Source of the DNA: Solirubrobacteraceae bacterium
Lineage (GTDB): Bacteria > Actinomycetota > Thermoleophilia > Solirubrobacterales > Solirubrobacteraceae
Assembly (NCBI GenBank): GCA_029263125.1
Contig: JAJCYD010000044.1
Coordinates: 1-43,991, forward strand
Reading direction: 5' to 3'
DNA: 43,991 bases
Below are positions 7,175-16,038 of the stretch, one piece after another. A model generated the notes under the pieces. The model ran no database searches and was not told where the DNA came from. It saw only the letters and a program-made list of their open reading frames with translations. Both the position numbers and the translations under genes were made by a program. Position 1 is the first letter of the stretch, and each line of letters begins with the position of its first letter.

Positions 7175-9273
7175 GCGGGCAGCGGGAGCAACTGCGCGTC
7201 GCCGTGAGTCGCGCTGAGCGCCTCGGCGAGCAGCGCGTGCTCGGCCTGCTCGAGCGCCGGGTCTGCGTCCAACAGCGCTTCGGCCGCAGCCCGCGCGGAC
7301 TCGGCCAGCGCTTCGTCCTCGGGCAGTCGCGCGAAGTCAAACAGCGCGAGGCCCGACTGGCGCGTGCCGGCGATCTCGCCCTCGCCGCGCAGCTCCAGGT
7401 CCACTCGCGCGAGCTCGAAGCCGTCGGACGTGCGCTGCAGGGCCTGCAGCCGCGCGGACTGCTTGGGGCCGAACAGCAGGCAGACCGAGGCGTGCTCCCC
7501 GCGGCCGATGCGTCCGCGCAGCTGGTGCAGCTGGCTGATGCCAAAGCGCTCGGCGCCCTCGACGAGCATGACCGTCGCGTTGGGCACGTCGACGCCGACC
7601 TCGATGACCGTCGTCGCGACGAGCACGTCGGCGCCGCCCGCCGCAAACGACGCCATCGCGGCCTGCTTGTCGCGCGAGCGCATCTGGCCGTGCAGCAGCG
7701 CCACGCGATAGTCGGTCAGCTCGCCGCCGCGCAGGCGTTCGAACTCGGCGGTCGCGGCCTTGGCCGCCAGGGCCTCGGACTCCTCGACGAGCGGGCACAC
7801 GACGAACGCCTGGCGTCCGGCGTCGAGCTCCACGCGGATGCGCTCGTAGGCTCGCGAGCGCTCGCGGTCGGTCGACGCCAGGTGCGTGGTGATCGGGCGC
7901 CGGCCGCGCGGCAGCTCGCGCAGCGTCGTGATGTCCAGGTCGCCGTAGCGCAGCAGGGCCATCGTGCGCGGGATCGGCGTGGCGGTCATGTGCAGCACGT
8001 GGGGCACGAGACCCTCCCGCGCCTTGGCATCCAGGGTCGCGCGCTGGCGCACGCCGAAGCGGTGCTGCTCGTCGACGACGACGACCGCGAGGCTGGCCAG
8101 CCGCACGTCGTCCTCCAGCAGCGCGTGCGTGCCGACGACGAAGGACAGCTCGCCGGAGGCAAGCTTGTTGAGGATGTCCGCGCGCCGTGAGGCGGTCGTC
8201 GAGCCGGTCAGCAGCGCGATCCGCACCGCCTCACCGGGCATCAACGCCTGCAACGTCGCGAAGTGCTGCTCGGCGAGCACCTCGGTCGGGGCCATGAAGA
8301 CGGCCTGCATGTCGTGCTCGACGGCGCGCAGGATGGCGTGCAGCGCGACGACGGTCTTGCCCGAGCCCACCTCCCCCATGAGCAGCCGTTGCATCGGGCG
8401 CTCCTGAGCGAGCTCGGCATCGAGGACGGCGATGGCGGCGCGCTGGTCGCCGGTCAGCTCGAAGGGCAGCAGCTGCTCGCGCCAGCGCCGTGTGAGGTCG
8501 GGCTCGGCGTCCAGGGCCCGCGCCCGGCCCGCGGCACGGCGCTGTTGGCGGCGGCGAAGCAGTGAGAGCTCGGCCAGCAGCAGCTCGTCGAAGGCCAGCC
8601 GGCGGCGGCCACCCTCCAGGTCGCCGGCATGCGCAGCATGCAGCGCCGCCGCGCGGTCGGGCAGCCGGTGGGCGTGACGCATGCGCGCCGGCAGCGGATC
8701 GGTCGCGTCGCCGCAGGCCGGCAGGTGCTCGCGGACGAGCGCCAGCAGCTGCGTCGATGACAGCCCGATCGTCGCCGGGTAGTGGGCGACCTCCTGATCG
8801 GAGCCGGTGCTGAGCGTCGTCGGCGCGTGACCCTCGACGCGGAAGGCGTTGCGCGCCGTGAGCTTGCCGTGCAGGACCAGGCGCGTGCCCGTCGGATACT
8901 TGCGCGCAAGCCACGGCTGGTTGAAGAACGTCGCCTTGACCATTCCCGTCTCGTCGGCGACCTGTGCCTCGACGAGCGGCTTCATCCCGCGCCGGCGCAC
9001 CGGCCGGCTGGCGATCGAGCGCACCTCGACGAGCACCGTCGCGCCCTCGCCCTCGGTCAGCGTCGCCAGCGTGCGCGCCTGGCGGCGGTCGCGAGGCAGG
9101 TGCTCGAGCAGGTCGCCGACGGTGTCCAGCTGCAGCTGGCGCGCCGCCTCGGCAGCTTTCGCAGGCGTGACCCGCAGTTCGCGCGCGAGCACCGACGGAC
9201 GCGGCCAGCGCAGCGGCGCAGCGAGCAACGCGTCGCGATCGAGCTCATCGGCGGTCGCGAACGCGGTTGGCAT
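7171..9273 (-). CDS. recG: ATP-dependent DNA helicase RecG
   Basis: The 700-residue product remodels stalled forks and branched DNA. It shows an N-terminal wedge/OB region (residues ~60-160, LEHLPRDRRQ, then VLVEVRS), a superfamily 2 helicase core with Walker A GEVGSGKT, the DEQHRFGVRQR motif II, TATPIPRT motif III, and motif VI QLRGRIGRG, and then the C-terminal TRG region (ELRGEGEIAGTRQSG). All are intact. I chose the ATG at 9273: upstream codons in the same frame belong to the broken metallopeptidase. The gene starts 30 bases after that pseudogene and overlaps rsmD by four bases. Confidence 0.96.
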   Translation of the reverse strand: MPTAFATADELDRDALLAAPLRWPRPSVLARELRVTPAKAAEAARQLQLDTVGDLLEHLPRDRRQARTLATLTEGEGATVLVEVRSIASRPVRRRGMKPLVEAQVADETGMVKATFFNQPWLARKYPTGTRLVLHGKLTARNAFRVEGHAPTTLSTGSDQEVAHYPATIGLSSTQLLALVREHLPACGDATDPLPARMRHAHRLPDRAAALHAAHAGDLEGGRRRLAFDELLLAELSLLRRRQQRRAAGRARALDAEPDLTRRWREQLLPFELTGDQRAAIAVLDAELAQERPMQRLLMGEVGSGKTVVALHAILRAVEHDMQAVFMAPTEVLAEQHFATLQALMPGEAVRIALLTGSTTASRRADILNKLASGELSFVVGTHALLEDDVRLASLAVVVVDEQHRFGVRQRATLDAKAREGLVPHVLHMTATPIPRTMALLRYGDLDITTLRELPRGRRPITTHLASTDRERSRAYERIRVELDAGRQAFVVCPLVEESEALAAKAATAEFERLRGGELTDYRVALLHGQMRSRDKQAAMASFAAGGADVLVATTVIEVGVDVPNATVMLVEGAERFGISQLHQLRGRIGRGEHASVCLLFGPKQSARLQALQRTSDGFELARVDLELRGEGEIAGTRQSGLALFDFARLPEDEALAESARAAAEALLDADPALEQAEHALLAEALSATHGDAQLLPLPA

Positions 9274-9302
9274 GCCCGAATGATGAAGTGCGCGGCGGTC
9301 GC

Positions 9303-10316
9303 TCAGGCGTGGTCGCGCGGAGGCCCGGCGCGGACGCGGCGATCCACGAAGGCGAGCTTGCGCTGAACCTCGGGCGTCAGGGCGAACGCATAGACGTCCG
9401 CCGCGCCCATGCTGCGGTTGATCGCGTTGAGCGCGTAGGTGAGCGGGAACCATGCCGCCATCAGCGCTCGCAGGTCTCGCGCGGGCGCCTCGGGGTCGGA
9501 ATGCGGCGGTGCCGCGTCGGTCGTCGCGACCCGCGGACCCACGACGCGCACGCCGTGCGCCTCGGCCGTCTGCAGGGTGTCGCGGATGTGCGGGTAGTGG
9601 GCGAACGTCTCGGCTCAGTCCTCCCAGAGGTGCATCGTCGCGTAGGCGCTGACATGGCCGGCCTCCCACCCCGCCGGCGGTCCGTGCTCGTCGTGGGTGG
9701 CCATCGCCGCGGCGTAGTCGGCGCGATCGTCGCCGAACAACGCACGGCAATCCGCACGCGTGGCGGAGCTCTGGGGGGCGAGCATGTCCTGGTAGTAGTG
9801 CCCGAGTCTCGTGGCGCAGGTGGCCGAGGACCGTGCGGTAGGGCTCTCCGAGCTCGATGCGCCGCTGCTCGCGCTGGGCCGCGTCGGCCTCCCCGAGATC
9901 GAGCGTGATGACCCCTCCGGCATGCCCCGTGCTGACCGCTTCGACCTCGTTTGTGACAGCAGGTCGAAGGCCAGTCCGCCCGCGCGCTCGCGCCATCCGA
10001 CGATCGGCAGGCCGGGCTCGCCGAGCTCGAAGGTCAGGCGCCGCTTGGCCGCCTCCGCGCGGATGAACCGCTGAAGGCCGGCGCGATCATCGTCAGCCGG
10101 CCGCGCGCGGGTCAGCGTGCAGCTCTCGCACCAGACGGCAGGCCCGACGACGGTGTCGCAGCGCGCCACGGCCGCGCCCGCGCAGCGCGAGCGCGCTCCG
10201 AGCGCGACGATCTCGCGCCCGTCCCAGTCCAAGCCGATGTCCGAGCGGCAGTGCGGGCAGTGCGAGCTCTCAAACGTGACCAGGCGCCCGCAGCTCGGGC
10301 AGGTGAAGGCGCGCAT
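9303..10316 (-). pseudogene. Broken zinc-ribbon putative zinc-binding metallopeptidase (COG4307-like)
   Basis: From the ATG at 10316 the product begins MRAFTCPSCGRLVTFESSHC with a zinc ribbon, then FIRAEAAKRRLTFELGEPGLP and GLAFDLL. This matches the family of putative zinc-binding metallopeptidases with an N-terminal ribbon. The frame is then lost near 9950; TNEVEAVSTGHAGGVITLDL up to LGHLRHE continues in another frame. A further extra base near 9812-9815 falls inside the HExxH metal motif (HE followed in the original frame by LGHYYQD). Finally the conserved WEDWAETFAHY is interrupted: the second tryptophan codon is TGA at 9615-9617, after which AETFAHYPHIRDTL and the normal C-terminus (ending ...VRAGPPRDHA) continue. 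Three independent lesions make the gene non-functional. It lies between the fakA-like gene and recG. Confidence 0.88.
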
Positions 10317-10388
10317 CGCAGAGAGGATGGCGCACCCGCAGCGCCGGCCGGCGCGCCCGCGACGCGGCAGCCGTCGAGGGACGGGGCT

Positions 10389-10885
10389 GGGCGGGTTCTG
10401 CACGCATGCCATGCGGTTTGCGCCCCGCCATGCGGGACCCAGGAGCCCCACGGCGAGCCTGGGCGGGTTCTGCACGCATGCCATGCGGCTTGCGCCCCGC
10501 CATGCGGGACCCAGAAGCCCCACGGCGAGCCTGGGCGGGTTCCGCACGCATGCCATGCGGCTTGCGCCCCGCCATGCGGGACCCAGAAGCCCCGCGGCGA
10601 GCCTGGGCGGGTTCCGCACCCATGCCACGCAATTCGCGCCCCGACACGCAGGACCCAGAAGCCCGACGGCGAGCCTGGGCGGGTTCTGCACGCATGCCAT
10701 GCGGTTTGCGCCCCCGCATGCGGAACCCAGAAGCCCGGCGGCGAGGGCGAGCCTGGGCGGGTTCTGCACGCATGCCATGCGGTCCGCGCCCCCGCACGCG
10801 AACCCAGGAGCCCGGCGGCGAGGGCGAGCCTGGGCGGTTCTGCGCGCATGCCATGCGGTGTGCGACCCGGCACGCGAGCCACGCC
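10389..10885. repeat. Seven-unit tandem repeat array (about 72 bp units)
   Basis: Units start at 10389, 10461, 10533, 10605 (each 72 bp), 10677 (78), 10755 (77) and 10832 (truncated, ~54). Each starts gggcgggttc and carries GCATGCCATGCGG. Units 1-3 differ at only about two positions each; unit 4 is diverged; units 5 and 6 share a small GGCGAG-type insertion; unit 7 is degenerate. Each unit holds an inverted repeat: GGGTTC near the left end pairs with GAACCC or GGACCC ~45 bases on, and inner CATGCGG pairs with CCGCATG (perfect in unit 5). Because 72 is a multiple of three, both strands stay open across units; the minus strand would read a 24-residue repeat (ACVQNPPRLAVGLLGPAWRG). The array fills the gap between the fakA-like stop and the broken peptidase, where no gene is otherwise seen. 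Confidence 0.95.
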
Positions 10886-10900
10886 TTCAGGCGGCCAGCG

Positions 10901-12547
10901 CTACTCCGCGACGAGCAGCCACCAGTAGCTCGGCTGACCCCCGAACTCGCATTCGAGCTCGACGGACTCGGGAGCGAGCGAGCGCACGGCGCCATCGTCC
11001 AGCGGCGCCCCCATCCCAGCGAGGCAGGTCAACAGTTCCGCGCCGGCGCCGAGATCCTCCAACACCGCGCGCAACGTGTCGCCAGCATCGCCCCACGCGA
11101 CGATCCTGTCGTCGACGAAGCCCACGGCGTCGCCGATCGCGAAGCGCCCGTCGCCGTCGGCCCGCGCAGCGGGCGCGACCGCTCCCGTGCGAAGGCCTTC
11201 CAGCGCGCGGTCGATCGCGGCGAGGTTGTCTTCGGCGGCGCGGTCGGGGTCCAGGGCGATGGCCGCGCTCAGGCCCGCCTGCTGCGAGCGGGCGGCGCTG
11301 ACGAGCACGATCTTGTCCGACAGCTCGGCGGCGTGCCCCGCCGCCATGACGACGTTCGGCGAGTTGGGCAGCACGACGACCTCGTCGGCTGCGACGCCAT
11401 CGATGCCGGCCAGCAGCTCGTGTGTCGAGGGATTCAAGGTCGGGCCGCCGTCGAGCACGCTGACGCCGAGGCTCTGATAGAGCGCCTGCAGCCCGTCTCC
11501 CGAGACCACCGCGAGCGCTCCGCAGCGCTGTGACGGCGCCGGCCCGGTGGCCGCGAGACGATCCGCGCGCGCGAGGACCTGCGCGTGCATGTCGGCGACG
11601 TCCAGGTGGGAGACGTCCCCGCGACCGGCGAACAGCGCCGTCGCGGCCCCGGGCTCGTCGGTGTGCACGTGAACCCGAAGCATCGACCCGTCGCCGACGG
11701 CGAGCACGGAATCGCCGATCGCCTCCAGCGGCGCCACCCACGCCCCGGGATCGAGGTCCTGCCCGCTGACGGCGAAGTTCGTGCAGTAGCGAAACGTCGA
11801 GGAGCTGTGCTGCCGGGCGCTCACGCGGGCGGGCGCCTGAACGGCGACCTGCGGGACCGGGCCGCCGCGCAGCGCCGCGATCATGCCCGCGACGATCACC
11901 GTCAGCGCATGGCCGCCGGCATCCACGACGCCGCTCTCACGCAGGACCTCCAGCAGCTCGGGGCCGCGGCGCACCGACTCCTCCCCCGCTCGCAACGCCC
12001 GCTCCAGGACATCGGCGATCAGGGCGTTCTGCACGTCCGGGTCACCCTCGGCGCCCAGGCGCGTGTCGCCCATGTGCGCCAGATCGGTGGCCACGCTCGT
12101 GGCCATGTCGCGCAGGACGGTGAGGATGGTGCCCTCCGCCGGCTGGCGCACCGAGCCGTAGGCGCGCTGCGCGGCACGGGCCATCGCCGAGCCGATCAGG
12201 ACCGGGTCGACAAGCTCGCCGGGCCGGCTGATCAGCTCCTCGGCGGCGCCGCGGATGAGCTGGGAGAGGATCACACCGCTGTTGCCGCGCGCGCCCAGCA
12301 GCGCCGCCCGCGCGACGGACTCGACGATCTCCTCGCGGCCGATCTCGTCGATCAGCCGCCCCTCGTCAGCGGCGAGCCGGTCGAGCTCGACGCGCACGGC
12401 GCGCAGCGTGAGGGCCATGTTGTCGCCGGTGTCGCCGTCGGCGACCGGGAAGACGTTGAGGTCGTTGATCTCCTCGCGGCGCGACTCGAGGTGCGCGAGC
12501 GCCCCGTCGACGACGGTGCGAAAGCGAACGAGGCTGGGGTCCGGCAC
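10901..12547 (-). CDS. DAK phosphatase/kinase domain protein, FakA/YloV-like
   Basis: The 548-residue product has the DhaL-type ATP-binding domain at the N-terminus, with the magnesium-binding aspartates D37, D39 and D42 in NVFPVADGDTGDNM. A middle domain and a C-terminal DegV-related domain follow, as in the fatty-acid kinase subunit FakA (YloV). FakA phosphorylates fatty acids presented by a FakB (DegV) protein; no FakB is in this window. Translation starts at GTG 12547, the first residue of the conserved start region. It sits directly after rpmB and before recG, the order found in many Gram-positive bacteria. The tandem repeat array begins 15 bases past its stop codon and separates it from the rest of the cluster. 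Function by homology; the actinobacterial member may act on another substrate. Confidence 0.88.
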   Translation of the reverse strand: MPDPSLVRFRTVVDGALAHLESRREEINDLNVFPVADGDTGDNMALTLRAVRVELDRLAADEGRLIDEIGREEIVESVARAALLGARGNSGVILSQLIRGAAEELISRPGELVDPVLIGSAMARAAQRAYGSVRQPAEGTILTVLRDMATSVATDLAHMGDTRLGAEGDPDVQNALIADVLERALRAGEESVRRGPELLEVLRESGVVDAGGHALTVIVAGMIAALRGGPVPQVAVQAPARVSARQHSSSTFRYCTNFAVSGQDLDPGAWVAPLEAIGDSVLAVGDGSMLRVHVHTDEPGAATALFAGRGDVSHLDVADMHAQVLARADRLAATGPAPSQRCGALAVVSGDGLQALYQSLGVSVLDGGPTLNPSTHELLAGIDGVAADEVVVLPNSPNVVMAAGHAAELSDKIVLVSAARSQQAGLSAAIALDPDRAAEDNLAAIDRALEGLRTGAVAPAARADGDGRFAIGDAVGFVDDRIVAWGDAGDTLRAVLEDLGAGAELLTCLAGMGAPLDDGAVRSLAPESVELECEFGGQPSYWWLLVAE

Positions 12548-12598
12548 GGTGAACGCTCGCCCGCCGTCGCCGCCTGGCGACCCGCGAAGCGAAACCGC

Positions 12599-12790
12599 CT
12601 ACATGGCCTTGGTGACCTTGCCGGCCTTCAGGCAGCGGGTGCAGACGTAGACGCGACGAGGAGCAGCACCGACGAGCACCCGCACCTTCTGCAGGTTCGG
12701 GTTGAAGCGCCGCTTCGTGGCGACCATCGAGTGGCTGCGGCTCTGGCCGAACGAGGGGCCCTTCCCGCAGCTGTGACAGACCTTGGCCAT
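12599..12790 (-). CDS. rpmB: 50S ribosomal protein L28
   Basis: The 63-residue product is a complete L28: [20 protein letters not shown], then [12 protein letters not shown] and a C-terminal [13 protein letters not shown]. The two CxxC pairs (CHSC, CTRC) mark the zinc-binding C+ form of the protein. The ATG at 12790 is certain from the conserved start. It leads the rpmB-fakA-recG-rsmD-coaD cluster; a TACACT -10 box lies 10 bases before the ATG, so the leader is very short. Confidence 0.97.
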   Translation of the reverse strand: MAKVCHSCGKGPSFGQSRSHSMVATKRRFNPNLQKVRVLVGAAPRRVYVCTRCLKAGKVTKAM

Positions 12791-12800
12791 CGAGCGCTGC

Positions 12801-12806
12801 AGTGTA
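12801..12806 (-). promoter_or_regulatory. Candidate -10 box for rpmB cluster
   Basis: TACACT on the minus strand ends 10 bases before the rpmB ATG, and no ribosome site fits between. This suggests transcription starting within a few bases of the start codon. No clear -35 is seen. The same hexamer serves as the proposed vapBC promoter. Confidence 0.4.
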
Positions 12807-12884
12807 GAGGGTCGACTCCCGCGGAGCTCGGAGCCTGCCAAGCGGCGCGTCGAGCGGCGTCCTCGCGGGTATCGTCGATGCACG

Positions 12885-14483
12885 ATGCCCCTGGCCTCGA
12901 AGATCGACCTGCCTGCGCGCTACCGCGTGGCGCGACACATCGCCAGCGGCGGAATGGCCACCGTCTGGGAGGCCGAGGACCTGATGCTCGGCCGCGTCGT
13001 CGCGGTGAAGGTCCTGGCCGCACAGTACGCGTCCGATCGCGGCGCACGCGCGCGCTTTCAGCGCGAGGCACGGACCGCCGCGCAGGTGTCAGACCGCTCG
13101 CACGTCGTGACGATCTACGACATCGGCGAGCATGGCGACGAGGCGTTCATCGTCATGGAGTACTTCGCCGGCGGGACGGTCGCCGATCGCCTGCGCACGG
13201 CGCGCGAGGGCGGCGAGCCGATCGGACGCGACACCGCGCTGCGCTGGCTGATGCAGGCGGCGACCGGCATCGACGTCGCGCACGAGGCCGGCATCGTTCA
13301 CCGCGACGTCAAGCCCGCCAACCTCCTGCTCGACGCCCAGGATCGCCTGGCCGTCGCGGACTTCGGCATCGCACGGCTCGCCGACGACACGCAGATGACC
13401 CAGACCGGCCAGGTGCTCGGGACGGCCGCCTACATCTCGCCCGAGCAGGCGGTCGGCCAGCCGGCGACCGCCGCGAGCGACCGCTACGCGTTGGCCGTCG
13501 TCGCCTTCGAGCTGCTCACGGGCTCGCGGCCTTTCAGCGGCGCGGTGCCCACCGCGCAGGCGCTGCAGCACGCTCGCGACGAGCCCCCACGCGCATCCCA
13601 GGCCGCTCCCGGCCTTCCGGCCGCCATCGATCCGGTGCTCGCGCGCGGGCTCGCCAAGGATCCTGCGAGGCGCCCGGCCAGTGCGCGCGAGCTCGTCGAT
13701 GGGCTCGTGGACGCGCTCGGAGCCGGCGACGTCGGTGAGCCCACACGGCCGGTCGCCTCCGCCACGGCTCCCACCGGACGGGCGACGCCGCGGCCGCCGG
13801 TTGTGGCGATCACGCCGTCCCCACCGCCCGCCGCCGCAGCCGATGCGAGCGCGCCAGCGTCGCGGAAGCCGACCCCGGCGACGCCGGCCGGGCGTCGCTC
13901 GCGGCTGTCGCCGGGCCTGCTCGGCGCCGGCGTGTTCTCGATCGCGCTCGTGGCGCTCGTGTTCGCGCTGTCAAGCGGCAACGATCCGCAGCCCGGCTCG
14001 GGCGGCGCGTCCGGTGAGACCGCCGCCACGGCGCAGCGGAGCCCGGAGGCGACGACGCCGGCGCCCGCCGCCGAGCCCAAGGCCGAGCAGGGCCAGGCGA
14101 CCGAGGCGCAGCAGGATCCGCAGCCGCAGACGCCGGACCCGGCGGCGCTCAACGCGCGGGGCAAGGCGCTGTCGGACAAGGGCCAGTACGCCGAGGCCGT
14201 CGCGCCGCTGCGCGCCGCGGTCGAGGCCTACAAGCAGGCGGGCGAGACGTCGGGGCTGCCCTACGCCTTCGCCCTCTTCAACCTTGGGGTCGCGCTGAAC
14301 CGCTCGGGCAATCCCGAACAGGCCGTCCCGCTGCTGCGCGAACGCCTGAAGTTCGATAACCAGACCGCGACCGTGCAGGCCGAGCTGGACGACGCGATCG
14401 CCAACCTCGACGCACCGGCCGGCAAGGCGAAGGACTCCAAGCAGAACAAGAAGCAGGCCAAGAAGACGAAGGCCGACAACTGA
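12885..14483 (+). CDS. Membrane serine/threonine protein kinase with C-terminal TPR region
   Basis: The 532-residue product is a PknB-type kinase. Visible are the glycine loop ASGGMATVW (20-28), the ATP-binding lysine K42 (VAVKVL), the catalytic HRDVKPAN (139-146, D141), DFG (D159) and the activation-segment [12 protein letters not shown] Pro/Ala-rich juxtamembrane linker follows (~285-345), then one membrane helix ([17 protein letters not shown]), placing the rest outside the membrane. The outer part lacks the PASTA repeats of PknB; it has a Glu/Gln/Pro-rich spacer and TPR-like helices ([22 protein letters not shown]) and ends in a Lys-rich tail. The kinase is therefore probably tuned by a protein or matrix partner rather than by muropeptides (inference). 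The ATG at 12885 follows TATCGT (12870-12875) by nine bases, suggesting a nearly leaderless mRNA. Confidence 0.93.
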   Translation: MPLASKIDLPARYRVARHIASGGMATVWEAEDLMLGRVVAVKVLAAQYASDRGARARFQREARTAAQVSDRSHVVTIYDIGEHGDEAFIVMEYFAGGTVADRLRTAREGGEPIGRDTALRWLMQAATGIDVAHEAGIVHRDVKPANLLLDAQDRLAVADFGIARLADDTQMTQTGQVLGTAAYISPEQAVGQPATAASDRYALAVVAFELLTGSRPFSGAVPTAQALQHARDEPPRASQAAPGLPAAIDPVLARGLAKDPARRPASARELVDGLVDALGAGDVGEPTRPVASATAPTGRATPRPPVVAITPSPPPAAAADASAPASRKPTPATPAGRRSRLSPGLLGAGVFSIALVALVFALSSGNDPQPGSGGASGETAATAQRSPEATTPAPAAEPKAEQGQATEAQQDPQPQTPDPAALNARGKALSDKGQYAEAVAPLRAAVEAYKQAGETSGLPYAFALFNLGVALNRSGNPEQAVPLLRERLKFDNQTATVQAELDDAIANLDAPAGKAKDSKQNKKQAKKTKADN

Positions 14484-14511
14484 CCCGAGCGGACCGCCAG
14501 TGCGCTACATT
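14482..14511 (+). promoter_or_regulatory. Candidate promoter of the xylanase gene
   Basis: CTGACC (14482-14487) and TACATT (14506-14511) are separated by 18 bases and lie 11 bases before the ATG at 14523. The -35 overlaps the stop codon of the kinase gene, so the xylanase may have its own promoter. Confidence 0.35.
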
Positions 14512-14522
14512 CGCTGCTGTCG

Positions 14523-15677
14523 ATGGAGGTCAGGGGACGCTTCGGAGGACTTGGACTGCTCGTGGCGCTGGCGTTGCTCGCGCCGCCGGTCGCGCGCGCA
14601 CAGGCCGCAGACGAGCGGCGCGCCGTGCCGCTGGGAACGGCCGTCCGTTTCTCGGCGCTGCAATCGGACCCGCGCTACCGCGACACGTTCCTGCGCGAGT
14701 TCGACTCGCTGACCCCCGAGAACGTCATGAAGCTCGACTCGCTGCAGCCCCGGCGCGGCCATTTCGACTTCGCCGCGGCCGACGAGCTCGTCCGCTTCGC
14801 ACGCGACCACGGCAAGGCGGTTCGCGGGCACACGCTCGTCTGGGGCCAGCAGCTGCCGCTATGGCTCGTCGACCACGGGCTCACCGGCAAGCTCGGCCTG
14901 CGTCTGCCACCGCTGGTCCTGCCTCGCCTGCCCAACCCGCTGGGCAAGCTGATCGGCGACCTCACGACCGCGCTCACCGGCTGGAAGCGCGAGGAGCTGC
15001 TGTCGATCATGCGCCACCACGTCAGCACCGTCATGCGCCGCTACGCCGGGGACGTCGAGGAGTGGGACGTCGTCAACGAGCCGATGGCCGAGGACGGCAC
15101 GCTCGCCTCCACGATCTGGCAGCGCTTCATCGGTCCCAGCTACATCGAGGAGGCGCTGCGCACCGCACGCGCCGCGGACCCGAACGCCGGGCTGTTCATC
15201 AACGACTACGCCGTCGAGACGCCCGGCCGCAAGCTCGACGGGCTCGTCGCGCTCGCCAGCGACCTGCTCGCCCGTGGCGTGCCGCTCGACGGCATCGGGC
15301 TGCAGCTGCACACGAACATCGCCGGACCTCCCGACGAAGCGACGTTGACGAGCACGATGCGCCGCTTCGAGCGCCTCGGCTTGGAGGTGCAGATCACCGA
15401 GATGGACGTCGGCACATCGCTGCTGGAGGTCTCGCGGCCCCTACGCCTCGAGCAGCAGGCGCAGGCCTACGGCGCGGCCGCACGGGCATGCAACGCCGTC
15501 GCGGCGTGCACGCGCTTCACGACGTGGGGCTTCACCGACCGCATCTCGTGGCTGGGGGCCGGGGAGTCCGGGCTGCTGTTCGACGGCGAGTACCGGCGCA
15601 AGCCGGCCTACGACGCGGTGCGTGACGCGTTCGCTCCCGTGCCACGACCGCCGGCGACGCAGCAGATCGAGCGCTAG
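14523..15677 (+). CDS. Secreted GH10 endo-1,4-beta-xylanase
   Basis: The 384-residue product has a signal peptide (LGLLVALALLAPPVARA, cut around residue 26) and a single glycoside hydrolase family 10 barrel. The family hydrolyses internal beta-1,4-xylosidic links of xylan with retention. The acid/base glutamate is E186 in WDVVNEP and the nucleophile E293 in ITEMDV. FDSLTPENVMKLDSLQP, RGHTLVWGQQLPLWL and a terminal WGFTDRISW are all intact. A Leu/Pro-rich insertion (residues ~118-152) follows the LPLWL strand. No carbohydrate-binding module is present. The gene ends tail to tail with the next gene; the two stop codons share the palindrome CTAG (15674-15677). Confidence 0.95.
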   Translation: MEVRGRFGGLGLLVALALLAPPVARAQAADERRAVPLGTAVRFSALQSDPRYRDTFLREFDSLTPENVMKLDSLQPRRGHFDFAAADELVRFARDHGKAVRGHTLVWGQQLPLWLVDHGLTGKLGLRLPPLVLPRLPNPLGKLIGDLTTALTGWKREELLSIMRHHVSTVMRRYAGDVEEWDVVNEPMAEDGTLASTIWQRFIGPSYIEEALRTARAADPNAGLFINDYAVETPGRKLDGLVALASDLLARGVPLDGIGLQLHTNIAGPPDEATLTSTMRRFERLGLEVQITEMDVGTSLLEVSRPLRLEQQAQAYGAAARACNAVAACTRFTTWGFTDRISWLGAGESGLLFDGEYRRKPAYDAVRDAFAPVPRPPATQQIER

Positions 15678-16012
15678 CGGCGCTCGGGTGAGCGTGTCGG
15701 TCGCGCCGGGCGCGACGGCCGGCGCGGCGGGCGCGGGTGGGCCTCGCGCAGCGTGGTCTCGTCGCGCAGGCGCGCGCGGCTCGGCACGGATCCCGGGAGA
15801 GGCAGCGGCCGGCGCTGCGCCGGTGGCGCGGGGGGCCGTGGCGGATCGTCGGGCGGCGGATCGCCGGGTTCCCCTCCGCCCGGCCACCAGCGCGGGCGAC
15901 GAGCGCGAGCGTCGCCGCTCAGCATTGCCCACACGAGCATCGCTCCACCGGCGACATGCACGACGAAGATCAGCGTCAGCGCCAGGATCTCAGATGCCTC
16001 GTTCAGCGCCAT
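15674..16012 (-). CDS. Small single-pass membrane protein, Pro/Arg-rich tail
   Basis: Reading from the ATG at 16012, the product (112 residues) has one hydrophobic helix near the N-terminus (ILALTLIFVVHVAGGAMLVWAML). A long Pro/Arg-rich, low-complexity tail of about 75 residues follows that should lie in the cytoplasm. I do not recognise a family. It lies 26 bases downstream of the ribH stop on the same strand and may be the last gene of that operon. The tail is mostly low-information sequence, so only the membrane part is convincing. Confidence 0.5.
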   Translation of the reverse strand: MALNEASEILALTLIFVVHVAGGAMLVWAMLSGDARARRPRWWPGGGEPGDPPPDDPPRPPAPPAQRRPLPLPGSVPSRARLRDETTLREAHPRPPRRPSRPARPTRSPERR

Positions 16013-16038
16013 CTCGTCAGCGTACCCGCCTGGGAGGA

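Noticed and set aside
9615-9617. Selenocysteine codon in the metallopeptidase
   Set aside because: Homologues have tryptophan at this position, not cysteine, and the gene carries two more frame-breaking lesions.
10389-10885. CRISPR array
   Set aside because: Units abut directly with no unique spacers, the unit length is 72-78 bases and it drifts gradually; no cas genes are nearby.
10270-10995. Repeat-coded protein (24-residue repeats on the minus strand, or the matching plus-strand frames)
   Set aside because: The open frames exist because the period is a multiple of three and GC-rich DNA has few stops; both strands are open, unit length shifts in units 5-7, and one frame merges with the broken peptidase.
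11585-13738. 717-codon plus-strand frame opposite the fakA-like gene
   Set aside because: Antisense shadow of a conserved gene; its sequence is Arg/Ala/Gly-rich without motifs, and its end runs through the kinase in the wrong frame.
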